From Burkholderiales bacterium (GTDB taxonomy: Bacteria; Pseudomonadota; Gammaproteobacteria; Burkholderiales; Burkholderiaceae_C): a stretch of DNA of 64,000 bases. Under the pieces are notes generated by a model. The model saw only the letters and a program-made list of their open reading frames with translations, searched no databases and was not told the DNA's origin. This document shows positions 53,089 to 62,316 of this stretch, piece after piece. How positions within the stretch are numbered: the stretch's first letter is position 1; the number at the start of each line of letters is the position of its first letter. The stretch lies in the NCBI GenBank assembly GCA_016703325.1, contig JADJCH010000064.1, forward strand, positions 20,398 to 84,397, given 5' to 3'. The position numbers were made by a program, and so were the translations under genes.

Positions 53089-54987
53089 ATGAGCCGATTC
53101 CTGCCATCGCTGGCCGCAGCCCTGTTCGGGGCAGTGCTTCTGGCGCCAGGGGTCGCCGGTGCTCAGGCACAGCCACAGACGGTGTGCACCCTCACCATCA
53201 ACTCCAGCGACGAGAAGGATGCCTTCGGCCGCCACCTGCCGCAGCGGGACTTCCGCTTCGTTGAACTGGTGCAGCGCGGCCAGCCCGACTGGCTCGACCA
53301 GGCCTGCCGCAGCGGGAGTCGCTGCGATGTGCTGATCGTCTCCGGCCACTTCGACGGCCACGACGAGTTCTATGCCGAGGACGTCGGCGAGGCGCCGGAG
53401 CACCTGAAGGTCAGCACGATGGAGGCGCTGTCCTGCGCCGAGTCCTGCCCGGGGGTGTTTGCCACCGTGAAGGAGGTCTACTTCTTCGGCTGCAACACCC
53501 TCAACCCGCATCCGCTGACCACCGCACCGGCGTCGGTGCTGCGCAGCCTGGTGCGCGAAGGCCACAGCCAGCAGCAGGCCCAGAACCAGCTGGAACAGCT
53601 CAACAGCCGCCTGGGCGACAGCATGCGCGAGCGCATGCGCCGGGTGTTTGCGCAGGTGCCGGAGCTCTACGGCTTTGCCTCGCTGGCGCCGCTGGGGCCC
53701 ATTGCGGGGCAGACGCTGGACGCCTACTTCCGCGCCGGAGGGCCGCGGGAAGTGGGTGACGAACGCCGCAACAGCCGCCTGCTGGCCGCCTTTGCGCCGG
53801 TGGGACTCGCCTTTGCCAGCGGTGTGACGCCACAGGAACCGCAGGCGGCGGTGCGCCGCGACGTCTGCCAGTTCATCGATCCGCGCATCGCCGCGGCCGA
53901 ACGGGTCGGTGCGGTGCACCGACTGCTGCAGCGCTCGATGGGCGAGGTGCAGATGCACCTGGAACGCATCGAACGCCTGTTGACCGATCTGGACGACACC
54001 ACCCGCAGCACGCCCGAGGTGGCGCGGCGGCTGGAGAGCATCGCCCTGGACATCGGCGCCAGGCAGCGCTTCATGGCCCACCTGGGCGACAGCCGCGAGC
54101 CGGAAGCCCGGGTGAAGCTGCTGGGGCTGGCGCGCGAACTGGGCTGGATCGACGAGGAGCGGCGCTGGCAACAGCTGGCGCTGATGCTGGCCGAGCTGCT
54201 GGAGCGCCGCGAGCTGGGTGTGCGGGAGGTGGACCTGGCCTGCACGCTGAACCAGACTCAGGACCTGGAAGGCAGCCACGGCCGCCGCCTCGCCACCCGC
54301 ACACAGGACGACGACGTTGCCCACGCCGCCCTGCGCGCCTGCCTGGGCAGCAGCGAGGCCCGCCAGCGCACTCTGGCCGCGCTGGCCAGCCCGCAGCCAG
54401 CCGAGCAGCGCATCGCGCTGGCCTACCTGCGCCACCAGCCCCTGCGCAATGCGCAGGAACGCGCGGCGGTGCTGCGCGCAGTGCTGCAGATGGACGCCCC
54501 GGAACCCCAGGCCCAGGCGCTGGAGACCCTCAGCCGGCTGCAGCTGATCCAGCCTGAAGCCCTGCCGGCATTGATGGATCTGTACCGCGGCACACCTTCA
54601 CCCGCGGTGCAACTGGCGGTGGCCGGCATGCTGATCCGCAGCGACCTGCGCCAGGTCGACCGCCCGGCCCTCGGGCAGGTCCTGCAGGTGCTGCGGGACC
54701 ACCGCATCACCCCGGCAACTGCGGCGCCCAGCCTGATCGACCTGCTGATCCAGCAGTTGGAGGCCCCGGCGGGCCCCCTTGAGTGTGGAAGTGACTGGAC
54801 AGCGACCGCTGCCCTGAGCTGTCACAACCAAACACAGTCCGGCCCCGGGAACGGCGGCAGACCGCTGACCCGCTGTGAAACACTGACGCCATGGCCCGTA
54901 CCGCGCCGCTGCTCCATCTGCTTGTGGTCCCGCTGGGACTGCTGTTCGGCCTGCTGGGCCCGGCGCTGGCCGCGCCCGGTGCGCTGA
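53089..54987 (+). CDS. Exported caspase/CHAT-like protein with helical repeats, paralogue 1
   Basis: Predicted 632-residue protein; signal peptide to about residue 25. Residues 30-260 look like a caspase-fold domain: a strand with DVLIVSGHFDG (His87) and a later strand with EVYFFGCNTLN (Cys135), then ELYGFASLAPLGPIAGQTLD. Extra cysteines (QACRSGSRCD, SCAESC) suggest disulfides outside the cytoplasm. Residues 280-580 are alpha-helical, HEAT-like. It is about 35-40% identical by eye to the next gene. Homology ends near LIDLLIQQLEAP; the last 55 residues run through the start of the next gene and are probably spurious: a TGA one frame away at 54780 would be the natural end. Family not named; catalytic function is inference. 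Confidence 0.65.
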   Translation: MSRFLPSLAAALFGAVLLAPGVAGAQAQPQTVCTLTINSSDEKDAFGRHLPQRDFRFVELVQRGQPDWLDQACRSGSRCDVLIVSGHFDGHDEFYAEDVGEAPEHLKVSTMEALSCAESCPGVFATVKEVYFFGCNTLNPHPLTTAPASVLRSLVREGHSQQQAQNQLEQLNSRLGDSMRERMRRVFAQVPELYGFASLAPLGPIAGQTLDAYFRAGGPREVGDERRNSRLLAAFAPVGLAFASGVTPQEPQAAVRRDVCQFIDPRIAAAERVGAVHRLLQRSMGEVQMHLERIERLLTDLDDTTRSTPEVARRLESIALDIGARQRFMAHLGDSREPEARVKLLGLARELGWIDEERRWQQLALMLAELLERRELGVREVDLACTLNQTQDLEGSHGRRLATRTQDDDVAHAALRACLGSSEARQRTLAALASPQPAEQRIALAYLRHQPLRNAQERAAVLRAVLQMDAPEPQAQALETLSRLQLIQPEALPALMDLYRGTPSPAVQLAVAGMLIRSDLRQVDRPALGQVLQVLRDHRITPATAAPSLIDLLIQQLEAPAGPLECGSDWTATAALSCHNQTQSGPGNGGRPLTRCETLTPWPVPRRCSICLWSRWDCCSACWARRWPRPVR

Positions 54988-56597
54988 AGACGGTCTGCGC
55001 CATCACCATCAACTCCGACGACGAGAAGCGGGCCTTCGAGCGCTACCTGCCAGCGGCCGACTACCGGGTGGTGGAACTGACCCGCCGCGGCGAGGCGGAC
55101 TGGCTGGCCCAGGCCTGCCGCAGTGGGGTGCGCTGCGATGCGCTGGTGATCTCCGGCCACTTCGACGACGGCAGCGAGTTCTACGCCGATCAGTCCGACC
55201 ACCGCGAATACCTCACGCTGGAACAACTGCAGCAGGCCTCCTGCAGCGCCTCCTGCAGCGGGCTGTTCGCGCAGTTGCAGGAGGTCTTCCTGTTCGGCTG
55301 CAAGACCCTGGGCACCGAGCCCCGCATCCGCCTGGACGCACCCGCGGTCAGCGAACGGCGACGCAGCCTGGAGCGCAGCGGCCACTCCGCGACCGAAGCC
55401 GAGCGGCTGGCCCGCGAGATGGGCGATCGTTATGCGCAGAGCAACCGCGACCGGCTGCGTCACGTCTTCCAGGGTGTGCCGCTGCTGTACGGCTTCAGTT
55501 CGCAGGCGCCGCTGGGCCGGGTGGCCGGGCCGCTGGTGGAACGCTACTTCCGCAGCGCAGCGCCCGGCGAGGTGGCCAGCGGCCGCCCCAGCGCCACCTG
55601 GCTGGAGCTGTTCGGCCCGCTGTCGATGGTCACCGCCCGCGGCCTCTCGCCCGACGAACCCCAGGCCGCGTTGCGACGCGATCTCTGCGGCTTCGCCGAC
55701 GACGCCCCGCGCAGCGCCGACAAGGTCCACCACCTGCACCGCCTGCTGAGGCGCGAGCCGGCCGAGGTGAGGCTGCTGCTGGAGCCGCTGGAACGCTTCA
55801 TCGCCAGCCTCACGCCGGCGCTTCGCATCGAACCGGGTGTGGACGCCGCACTCGGCGCCATCACCCAGGACCGGCCACTGCGCAAGCGATTGCGGGACTT
55901 CTGGCGCGGAGTGGAGGAAACCTCCGCCCAGGTGCGCTTCATCGGCCTGGCCAGGCAACTCGGCTGGCTGGACGACGCGCAGGTGCAGGACGAATGGGCC
56001 CACCTGCTGGAGCGGCGCCTGGCCCAGGGCCCGATCGGCCGCAGCGAGATCGACCTCACCTGCGCTCAGCACCCGCAGGGCAACGCCGCATTGCTGCAGC
56101 GCCTGGCGCAGTTTCCTCCCCAGCGGCCGGGATCGCAGCCACAGCCCCTCCCCCTGCAGCGGGCGGCGCTGCGGGCCTGCCTGGGCGACAGCGCCGCCCA
56201 CCAGCAGCTGCTGCAGGCCCTGCTGCGCCCGCCCGACGCCCACACCCCGCTGGTGGAGACCTACCTGCGCCACCGCGGGCTGGGGGGTGTGGGTGCTCAG
56301 CGTGTGCTGGCCGCCGGCGTCGGCCGCCTGCCCGACGGCCAGGCCCGCCTGCAGGCGCTGGAAAGCCTGGCCCGCCAGCGCCTGGACGACCCGCCGGCCC
56401 TGCAGGAGATCGCCCGGCAGTTCGCCCACAGCCGCTCCCTGCCGGTGCAGCGCGCCATCGCCCACCTGCTGCTGCGCGCCGATACCCGCGAACTGCCCCG
56501 CGCCGACCTGGCCGCCGCTCTGCAGCGCCACCGGATCAAGTCCCCCGACGGGCGCGACGTGATCGACCTGCTGATCCGCCGCCTGCTGGAAAGGTGA
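54891..56597 (+). CDS. Exported caspase/CHAT-like protein with helical repeats, paralogue 2
   Basis: Predicted 568-residue protein with signal peptide (LLVVPLGLLFGLLGPALAAP). The same order as paralogue 1: VCAITINSDDEKRAFERYL, DALVISGHFDDGSEFYAD (His90), SCSASC, EVFLFGCKTLG (Cys137), LLYGFSSQAPLGRVAGPLVE, then helical repeats ending DVIDLLIRRLLER. The His/Cys spacing and strand context resemble clan CD peptidases (caspase, CHAT), but I cannot confirm substrate or activity. It follows paralogue 1 in the same direction, and the AbiE locus follows convergently 8 bases after its stop. Confidence 0.68.
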   Translation: MARTAPLLHLLVVPLGLLFGLLGPALAAPGALKTVCAITINSDDEKRAFERYLPAADYRVVELTRRGEADWLAQACRSGVRCDALVISGHFDDGSEFYADQSDHREYLTLEQLQQASCSASCSGLFAQLQEVFLFGCKTLGTEPRIRLDAPAVSERRRSLERSGHSATEAERLAREMGDRYAQSNRDRLRHVFQGVPLLYGFSSQAPLGRVAGPLVERYFRSAAPGEVASGRPSATWLELFGPLSMVTARGLSPDEPQAALRRDLCGFADDAPRSADKVHHLHRLLRREPAEVRLLLEPLERFIASLTPALRIEPGVDAALGAITQDRPLRKRLRDFWRGVEETSAQVRFIGLARQLGWLDDAQVQDEWAHLLERRLAQGPIGRSEIDLTCAQHPQGNAALLQRLAQFPPQRPGSQPQPLPLQRAALRACLGDSAAHQQLLQALLRPPDAHTPLVETYLRHRGLGGVGAQRVLAAGVGRLPDGQARLQALESLARQRLDDPPALQEIARQFAHSRSLPVQRAIAHLLLRADTRELPRADLAAALQRHRIKSPDGRDVIDLLIRRLLER

Positions 56598-56605
56598 GTT
56601 CCGGG

Positions 56606-57544
56606 TCAGGTGCCTGCCGAGCCCGACGCGACGGCGGCAAATCGAGCCGCCAGCGCCTCAGCCTGCTCGGCAAACTTCTTCGCATGGGTCTTCTGCAGCT
56701 GCGCCAGGCTGTGCAGCTTCCATCGCACGCCCGGCAGATGCTCCAGTTGATCGACGCCCAACAGCGCCCACTCGGGTGCGCCGGCGACCAGCGACAGCAG
56801 GAAGCGGCGCTCATCATCATCGAGTCCCTGCTGGATCTCGCGCACCAGGCGCTCGCGGGCCTCGAGCAATGCATCCAGCGGCACCGGCTCGGCCGTCATG
56901 CCCCGGAAGTTGTGCTCGAAGTCATGCCGGATGTCGCGCAGCGGCGGGAACAGCACCTCGTGCACCGGACGGTTGCTGCTGGCCAGGTAGACCACAAATG
57001 CGCGCCGAATGCCCGGCGTGATGCCTTCGTGCGCGAAGAGCTGCATCACATCGAACAGGTCGCGTGGGTGCTGCCGATCCAGCGCCGCCACCAGCTTGCC
57101 GCCGTACACGTCCTCCAGCGAGACCACCGGAATCTCCAGGTCGGCCATCAGCACGTCACGCGCGGCCGGCGTGAGCGAGGCCTGGCGCACCGGCCGCACG
57201 GTGCCGCGCATCACGAAGTTCACTTCGATCTTCACCTGCACGGGACCGCGGCGCACCAGCAGCTTGGTCTCGCCCGCTGCCGCCGCGGGCGCATGCACCT
57301 GCATGCCTCGTTTCGCGAGGCGCTCGGCCGACTGCCGGACGGCCTCGTTGATTCGCCCCAACGCGTCGTCGCGGGGCAGCGTGTGGTCGGGAAACACCAG
57401 ATCGAGATCCACCGACAGGCGCGGCATTTCGCGCACGAAGAGGTTGATCGCGGTCCCGCCCTTGAGCGCAAACGTGTCGTCCACCAACACCAGCGGTGCG
57501 ACCGCTACCAACAGCCGCGCGGTGTCAAGATAGGTCTGGTTCAT
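56606..57544 (-). CDS. abiEii: AbiEii toxin (nucleotidyltransferase)
   Basis: Predicted 312-residue AbiEii/AbiGii-family nucleotidyltransferase: ALKGGTAINLFVREMPRLSVDLDLVF contains the GG(x)xxN and DxD motifs of the DNA polymerase beta-like active site, followed by SLEDVYGGKLVAALDRQHPRDLFDV, typical of AbiEii. In the type IV system AbiE this toxin blocks growth, by transferring nucleotides to tRNA in studied homologues, and gives phage abortive infection. ATG 57544 overlaps the antitoxin stop by 4 bases. Confidence 0.9.
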   Translation of the reverse strand: MNQTYLDTARLLVAVAPLVLVDDTFALKGGTAINLFVREMPRLSVDLDLVFPDHTLPRDDALGRINEAVRQSAERLAKRGMQVHAPAAAAGETKLLVRRGPVQVKIEVNFVMRGTVRPVRQASLTPAARDVLMADLEIPVVSLEDVYGGKLVAALDRQHPRDLFDVMQLFAHEGITPGIRRAFVVYLASSNRPVHEVLFPPLRDIRHDFEHNFRGMTAEPVPLDALLEARERLVREIQQGLDDDERRFLLSLVAGAPEWALLGVDQLEHLPGVRWKLHSLAQLQKTHAKKFAEQAEALAARFAAVASGSAGT

Positions 57545-58278
57545 GCCTTGAGCACCAGCAGGCCATCGGCGGATCGAGACACCCAGGGCCGGTCGCTGCC
57601 CGTGGGCAACGTGACTGGATCGAGCTTGGCCGCCCATGGCAGCGAGGCCTCGCGGCCGAGCTGCAGGCACAGCCGCACGGTCTTGACACTGGTGCAGCGC
57701 TGCAGCAGCTCGCGCAGCACATCGGCGCGCAGGCTGTAGGCGCCCTCCACGAGTTCACGGGCCTCCTGCAACGTCTGGCGCACGCCCACGTCGCTCAGCA
57801 GCTCCAGCAGCGCGCGCTCGGGCGCCGACACCTGCGGCGCCCCGTCGCGCTTCTCGAACGGCCCCACGTGCAACAAGGCGCTGGGCTGCTCATCGAACAG
57901 CCGCTTGCGGTGGTACTCGGCCGCAAAGCGCTCGGTGAACCAGTCCGGCAAGTGCCCGGCCGCCCAGCCATAGAGCTGGAGCACGGGCTGCTGCGCCACG
58001 TATTGGCGCTGGCCGTACCAGTCGAGCGCGGACTTGCCGCCCAGGTGCAGGCCCTCGAAGCGGCGCTGCAACAGGACCAGGCTCGGATGCAGGGCCAGGG
58101 TGTCGCTGGGACGGCAGAACACCCCGCGCGTCAGGCGCGTCAGCCAGCCCGCGCGCACGTAGTGCACGGCCAGGTCCGCGGAGATGTCCAGTGCCGCCAG
58201 GTCCGCCGAGGTCAAAGGCGTCCCCGGCGGCAGTCGGGTGTAAAGTGCGTTTAGCTTGCTTGTTCCATTCGTAGCCAC
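57541..58278 (-). CDS. abiEi: AbiEi antitoxin (winged-helix transcriptional repressor)
   Basis: Predicted 245-residue protein: an N-terminal helix-turn-helix (TSADLAALDISADLAVHYVR AGWLTRLTRGVF) and a C-terminal AbiEi domain (SALDWYGQRQYVAQQP, APERALLELLSDVG, LCLQLGREASLPWAAKLD). AbiEi antitoxins repress the abiE promoter cooperatively and counter AbiEii. It is first in the minus-strand operon; TTGACA at 58308-58313 on the minus strand may be its -35 box. Encoded beside an IS3 remnant. Confidence 0.88.
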   Translation of the reverse strand: MATNGTSKLNALYTRLPPGTPLTSADLAALDISADLAVHYVRAGWLTRLTRGVFCRPSDTLALHPSLVLLQRRFEGLHLGGKSALDWYGQRQYVAQQPVLQLYGWAAGHLPDWFTERFAAEYHRKRLFDEQPSALLHVGPFEKRDGAPQVSAPERALLELLSDVGVRQTLQEARELVEGAYSLRADVLRELLQRCTSVKTVRLCLQLGREASLPWAAKLDPVTLPTGSDRPWVSRSADGLLVLKA

Positions 58279-58368
58279 GCTGCGATTGAAGCATCTTTCT
58301 CAAACAACTGTCAATTTGAAACCATGCAACGAGTCGTAGTCTCACTGCGACGATCCAAATTTTTCAAA

Positions 58369-58617
58369 ATGCCTCGCCGCAGCCACAGCGACGAAGGCAA
58401 TTGCTGGGGCAACGCTCCCACCGAGAGTCTGTAGAGACGCTTGAAGACGGCCTGTGCCCACGGCCAGAGGTTCACCACTCGCGAGCAGGCGCGCCAAGCC
58501 GCCATGGACTGGATCGCCTTCTGCAACCACTCAAGACTACATTGCGCGCTGGGCCATCTCAGTCCGATGCAGTTCGAGCAACGCTGGTTGGCGGCGCAGC
58601 ACAGAACTGCCGCCTGA
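58369..58617 (+). pseudogene. IS3-family transposase (OrfB) C-terminal remnant
   Basis: An 83-codon frame with one internal TAG at 58432 encodes SDEGNCWGNAPTESL, then after the stop RRLKTACAHGQRFTTREQAR and QAAMDWIAFCNHSRLHCALG HLSPMQFEQRWLAAQ. This is the end of an IS3-type integrase domain (normally GNCWDNAPxESFFxxLKxE ... YNxxRxHSxLGYxSPxxFE), including the catalytic Glu region in a degenerate state. Nothing upstream in the window belongs to the same element. It marks an old insertion at the edge of the AbiE locus. Confidence 0.82.
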
Positions 58618-58676
58618 TGACCGGTCTGTGCACTCCCATTCCCAAAGGCAACATCAGAGCCAAGCTGTTGATTTGA

Positions 58677-61358
58677 ATGGATAAATTTGACTTCTCGGGA
58701 CACACCCCGATGATGGCGCAGTACCTGCGCATCAAGGCGGAGTTCCCGGACACGCTGGTGTTCTACCGCATGGGGGACTTCTACGAGGTCTTCTTCGACG
58801 ACGCGCGCAAGGCCAACCGGCTGCTGGACATCACCCTCACCACGCGCGGGCAGAGCAACGGCGAGCCGGTGGTGATGGCCGGAGTGCCGGTGCATTCGGT
58901 GGAGGCCTACCTTGCCAAGCTGATCAAGCTGGGCGAGGCGGTGGCGATCGCCGAGCAGGTGGGCGAGGTGGGCGCGACCAAGGGCCCGGTGGAGCGCAAG
59001 GTGGTGCGGGTGGTGACACCCGGCACCGTCACCGACACCGAACTGCTGGCGGAGCGGGAGGACACGCGGCTGCTGGCCCTGGCGGTGAAGGGGCCGGCCG
59101 CGTCGCCCACCTACGGCCTGGCCTGGCTGGCGCTGGCCAGCGGGCAGCTGGGGTTGACCGAGTGCAGCGGCCGCGAGCTGGCCGCCTGGCTGGCGCGGCT
59201 GGCGCCGGCGGAAGTGCTGGTCAGCGCCGAGACGGAGGCCGAGCAGCGCCCCGCCGCGCTGCGCGCCTTCCCGGCGCCGCTGACGAACCGGCCGGGCTGG
59301 CAGTTCGACAGCGCACTGGGCGAGCGCAAGCTGCGCGAGCAGCTGCGCGTGGCGCACCTGGCCGGCTTCAATGCGCAGGACCTGCAGGTGGCCCACGCCG
59401 CCGCCGCCGCGCTGCTGAGTTATGCCGAGCACACCCAGGGCCGGGCGCTGGCGCACATCAACAGCCTCAGTGTGGAGCGCGCCAGCGCGCTGCTGGAGCT
59501 GCCGCCCGCCACGCACCGCAACCTGGAGCTGACCGTCACGCTGCGCGGCGAGACGGCGCCAACGCTGCTGAGCCTGCTGGACACCTGCCGCAGCGGCATG
59601 GGCAGCCGGCTGCTGCGCCACTGGCTGACGCACCCGCTGCGCGAGCGCAGCACGGCGCGCGAACGGCAGGCGGCCATCGGCGTGCTCCTGCAATCCGGTG
59701 CCACCGAGCGCCTGCGCGACGCGCTGCGCCAGGTCAGCGACGTGCAGCGCATCACCGCCCGCACCGCCCTGCGCCAGGTGCGCCCGCGCGAGCTGGCCGG
59801 CCTGCGCGAGACGCTGCTGGGCCTGCCGGCGCTGCGTGAGCAGGTGCCGGGCGGCTGTGCGCTGCTCGACGAGCTGCACGCCGCGCTGACGCCGGATGCG
59901 GCGATTGCCACGCTGCTGCAGCAGGCCATTGCCGCCGAGCCGGCGGTGCTGCTGCGCGACGGCGGGGTGATTGCCCCGGGCTTCGATGCCGACCTGGACG
60001 AACTGCGCGGCATCGCGACGAACTGCGACGACTTCCTGCTGGAGCTGGAAGCACGCGAGCGGGCCCGCACCGGCATCGGCAACCTGCGGGTGCAGTACAA
60101 CAAGGTGCACGGCTTCTACATCGAGGTGACAACGTCCGGCCTCGACCGCGTACCGCTGAACTACCAGCGCCGCCAGACGCTGAAGAACGCCGAGCGCTTC
60201 ATCACGCCGGAGCTCAAGGCCTTCGAGGACAAGGCGCTGAGCGCTCAGGAACGTTCACTGGCGCGGGAGAAGTGGCTCTTTGACCAGGTTCTCGACGTGC
60301 TGCAAAGCCACCTGTCGGCACTGGCCGAGACGGGCCGGGCGCTGGCCAGCCTGGACGTGCTGGCCGCGCTGGCCGAACGCGCGGCGACGCTCAACTGGTG
60401 CGCCCCGGAGTTCGTCAACCACCCCTGCCTGGAGATCGAGCAGGGCCGCCACCCGGTCGTCGAAGCCCGGCTGGCCGAAACCGGCGGCGGCAGCTTCATC
60501 GCCAACGACTGCCGGCTGGACGCGGCGCGGCGCATGGTCATCCTGACCGGCCCGAACATGGGCGGCAAGAGCACCTTCATGCGCCAGGTGGCGGTGATCG
60601 CGCTGCTGGCGGCCATCGGCTCGTACGTGCCGGCCTCGCGCTGCCGGCTGGGGCCGATCGACGCCATCCACACCCGCATCGGTGCGGCCGACGACCTGGC
60701 CAACGCGCAGTCCACCTTCATGCTGGAGATGACCGAGGCCAGCGCCATCCTGCACAGCGCGAGCGAGCACTCGCTGGTGCTGATGGACGAGATCGGCCGC
60801 GGCACCTCCACCTTCGACGGCCTGGCGCTGGCCGGCGCGATCGCCAGCCACCTGCACGACCGCAACAAGAGCTTCACGCTGTTTGCGACGCATTACTTCG
60901 AGCTCACCGAGTTCCCGGCCAAACACCGACATGCGCTGAACATGCATGTGTCGGCGGCGGAGAGCGGGGACGACATCGTCTTCCTGCACGCCATCGAGGC
61001 CGGCCCGGCCAGCCGCAGCTACGGCGTGCAGGTGGCCCGGCTGGCCGGCATGCCCGCGCCGGTGCTGCGCCAGGCGCGTGCTGCGCTGGATTCGCTGGAG
61101 GCACAGCAGCGCGCCGCGAATGCCCAGATCGACCTGTTCGGTGCCGCGCCGGAACCCGCGCTTCCCATCGAAAACGAGCCGCCTGTCATGGCCGCGCTGC
61201 AGCCAGCCACGACAATACGACCTGTCACACCTGCAACGGCCCGCGCCGAACCCAGCCCGCTGGAGCGCGCGATGGCCGAGATCGACCCCGACGCGCTCAC
61301 GCCGCGCGGGGCCCTGGACTTGCTTTACCGGCTGAAGGCGCTGGCCGCGGACGTTTGA
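58677..61358 (+). CDS. mutS: DNA mismatch repair ATPase MutS
   Basis: Predicted 893-residue MutS. Mismatch-binding Phe-x-Glu lies in MGDFYEVFFDDARKANRL (Phe35, Glu37). The clamp and lever domains follow, then the ABC ATPase with Walker A GPNMGGKSTFMRQ (about residue 625), Walker B SLVLMDEIGRGTSTFDGLAL and the HTH end. C-terminal MutS_IV-type dimer helix ALTPRGALDLLYRLK is present. Length and domains are complete. It starts 60 bases after the IS3 remnant, so the insertion sits in or near its promoter region. Confidence 0.97.
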   Translation: MDKFDFSGHTPMMAQYLRIKAEFPDTLVFYRMGDFYEVFFDDARKANRLLDITLTTRGQSNGEPVVMAGVPVHSVEAYLAKLIKLGEAVAIAEQVGEVGATKGPVERKVVRVVTPGTVTDTELLAEREDTRLLALAVKGPAASPTYGLAWLALASGQLGLTECSGRELAAWLARLAPAEVLVSAETEAEQRPAALRAFPAPLTNRPGWQFDSALGERKLREQLRVAHLAGFNAQDLQVAHAAAAALLSYAEHTQGRALAHINSLSVERASALLELPPATHRNLELTVTLRGETAPTLLSLLDTCRSGMGSRLLRHWLTHPLRERSTARERQAAIGVLLQSGATERLRDALRQVSDVQRITARTALRQVRPRELAGLRETLLGLPALREQVPGGCALLDELHAALTPDAAIATLLQQAIAAEPAVLLRDGGVIAPGFDADLDELRGIATNCDDFLLELEARERARTGIGNLRVQYNKVHGFYIEVTTSGLDRVPLNYQRRQTLKNAERFITPELKAFEDKALSAQERSLAREKWLFDQVLDVLQSHLSALAETGRALASLDVLAALAERAATLNWCAPEFVNHPCLEIEQGRHPVVEARLAETGGGSFIANDCRLDAARRMVILTGPNMGGKSTFMRQVAVIALLAAIGSYVPASRCRLGPIDAIHTRIGAADDLANAQSTFMLEMTEASAILHSASEHSLVLMDEIGRGTSTFDGLALAGAIASHLHDRNKSFTLFATHYFELTEFPAKHRHALNMHVSAAESGDDIVFLHAIEAGPASRSYGVQVARLAGMPAPVLRQARAALDSLEAQQRAANAQIDLFGAAPEPALPIENEPPVMAALQPATTIRPVTPATARAEPSPLERAMAEIDPDALTPRGALDLLYRLKALAADV

Positions 61359-61410
61359 CCCCTGCAGCGTCCGCCGCCACGGCTTCGCTTCCTCGTCTCT
61401 CAGACTTTTC

Positions 61411-62238
61411 ATGACCTACTGCATCGGCATCCGCCTGAACGCCGGCCTGGTGTTCCTCTCCGATTCGCGCACCAACGCGGGGATCGACTCGATCAGCACC
61501 TTCCGCAAGATGATCGTCTACGAGAAGCCGGGCGACCGCTTCATGTGCCTGCTGTCGGCCGGCAACCTGAGCATTTCGCAGTCGGTGCGCGAGATCCTGC
61601 AGGTGGAGAAGATTCCCGGTGCAGATGGCGAGGAGCCGATCACCCTCTGGAACGCCAAGAGCATGTTCGACGTGGCCCGCGTGCTGGGCGCGGCGGTGCG
61701 GCGCGTCTACGCCCAGGACGGCCCGGCGCTCAAGCAGAACGGCATCGACTTCGTGGCCAGCTTCATCCTCGGCGGCCAGATCGGCGGCGAGGGCATGCGC
61801 ATGTTCCTGGTCTACTCCGCCGGCAACTTCATCGAGGCCACGCGCGAGACCTGCTTCTTCCAGGTCGGCGAGAGCAAGTACGGCAAACCCATCCTGGACC
61901 GCATGCTGACGCCCACCACGCCGCTGGACGTGGCGGCCAAGGCGGCGCTGGTGTCGATGGACTCGACGCTGAAGTCCAACCTCTCCGTGGGCCTGCCGCT
62001 GGACCTGCTGGTCTACCGCGCCGGCGAGCTGGCGGCCGACCAGGTGGTCTGCATCGATGAGCGCAACCCCTACTTCCAGATGATCCACAGCACCTGGGGC
62101 CAGCGCCTGCGCGAGGTGTTCGACGGCATCGACGACCCGCGCTGGGACGGGGGCGACGCCACCCACCCGCTGATCGCACGCTCCGAACGCTACGAGACGA
62201 TGAAGAAGATCGGCTCGCCCGGCGACCGGGTGATCTGA
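61411..62238 (+). CDS. Anbu, bacterial proteasome-related Ntn hydrolase
   Basis: Predicted 275-residue peptidase-like protein: MTYCIGIRLNAGLVFLSDSR followed by TNAGIDSISTFRKM matches Anbu (ancestral beta-subunit). Removal of Met1 exposes Thr2 as the potential nucleophile; Asp18 and a downstream Lys (FRKM) fit the Ntn active site. C-terminal ERNPYFQMIHSTWGQRLREVF is conserved in the family. Anbu is often encoded with an ATP-grasp, an alpha-E and a transglutaminase protein; none occur here. It is 52 bases downstream of mutS on the same strand. Peptidase activity in the family remains poorly defined. Confidence 0.9.
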   Translation: MTYCIGIRLNAGLVFLSDSRTNAGIDSISTFRKMIVYEKPGDRFMCLLSAGNLSISQSVREILQVEKIPGADGEEPITLWNAKSMFDVARVLGAAVRRVYAQDGPALKQNGIDFVASFILGGQIGGEGMRMFLVYSAGNFIEATRETCFFQVGESKYGKPILDRMLTPTTPLDVAAKAALVSMDSTLKSNLSVGLPLDLLVYRAGELAADQVVCIDERNPYFQMIHSTWGQRLREVFDGIDDPRWDGGDATHPLIARSERYETMKKIGSPGDRVI

Positions 62239-62316
62239 GTCGGGACAGCCCACTCCGAGCGCCCCGGCAGCAGGGACGCTCGGACCCCTCCGCCACAGCG
62301 CTCATCTCCCATCACT

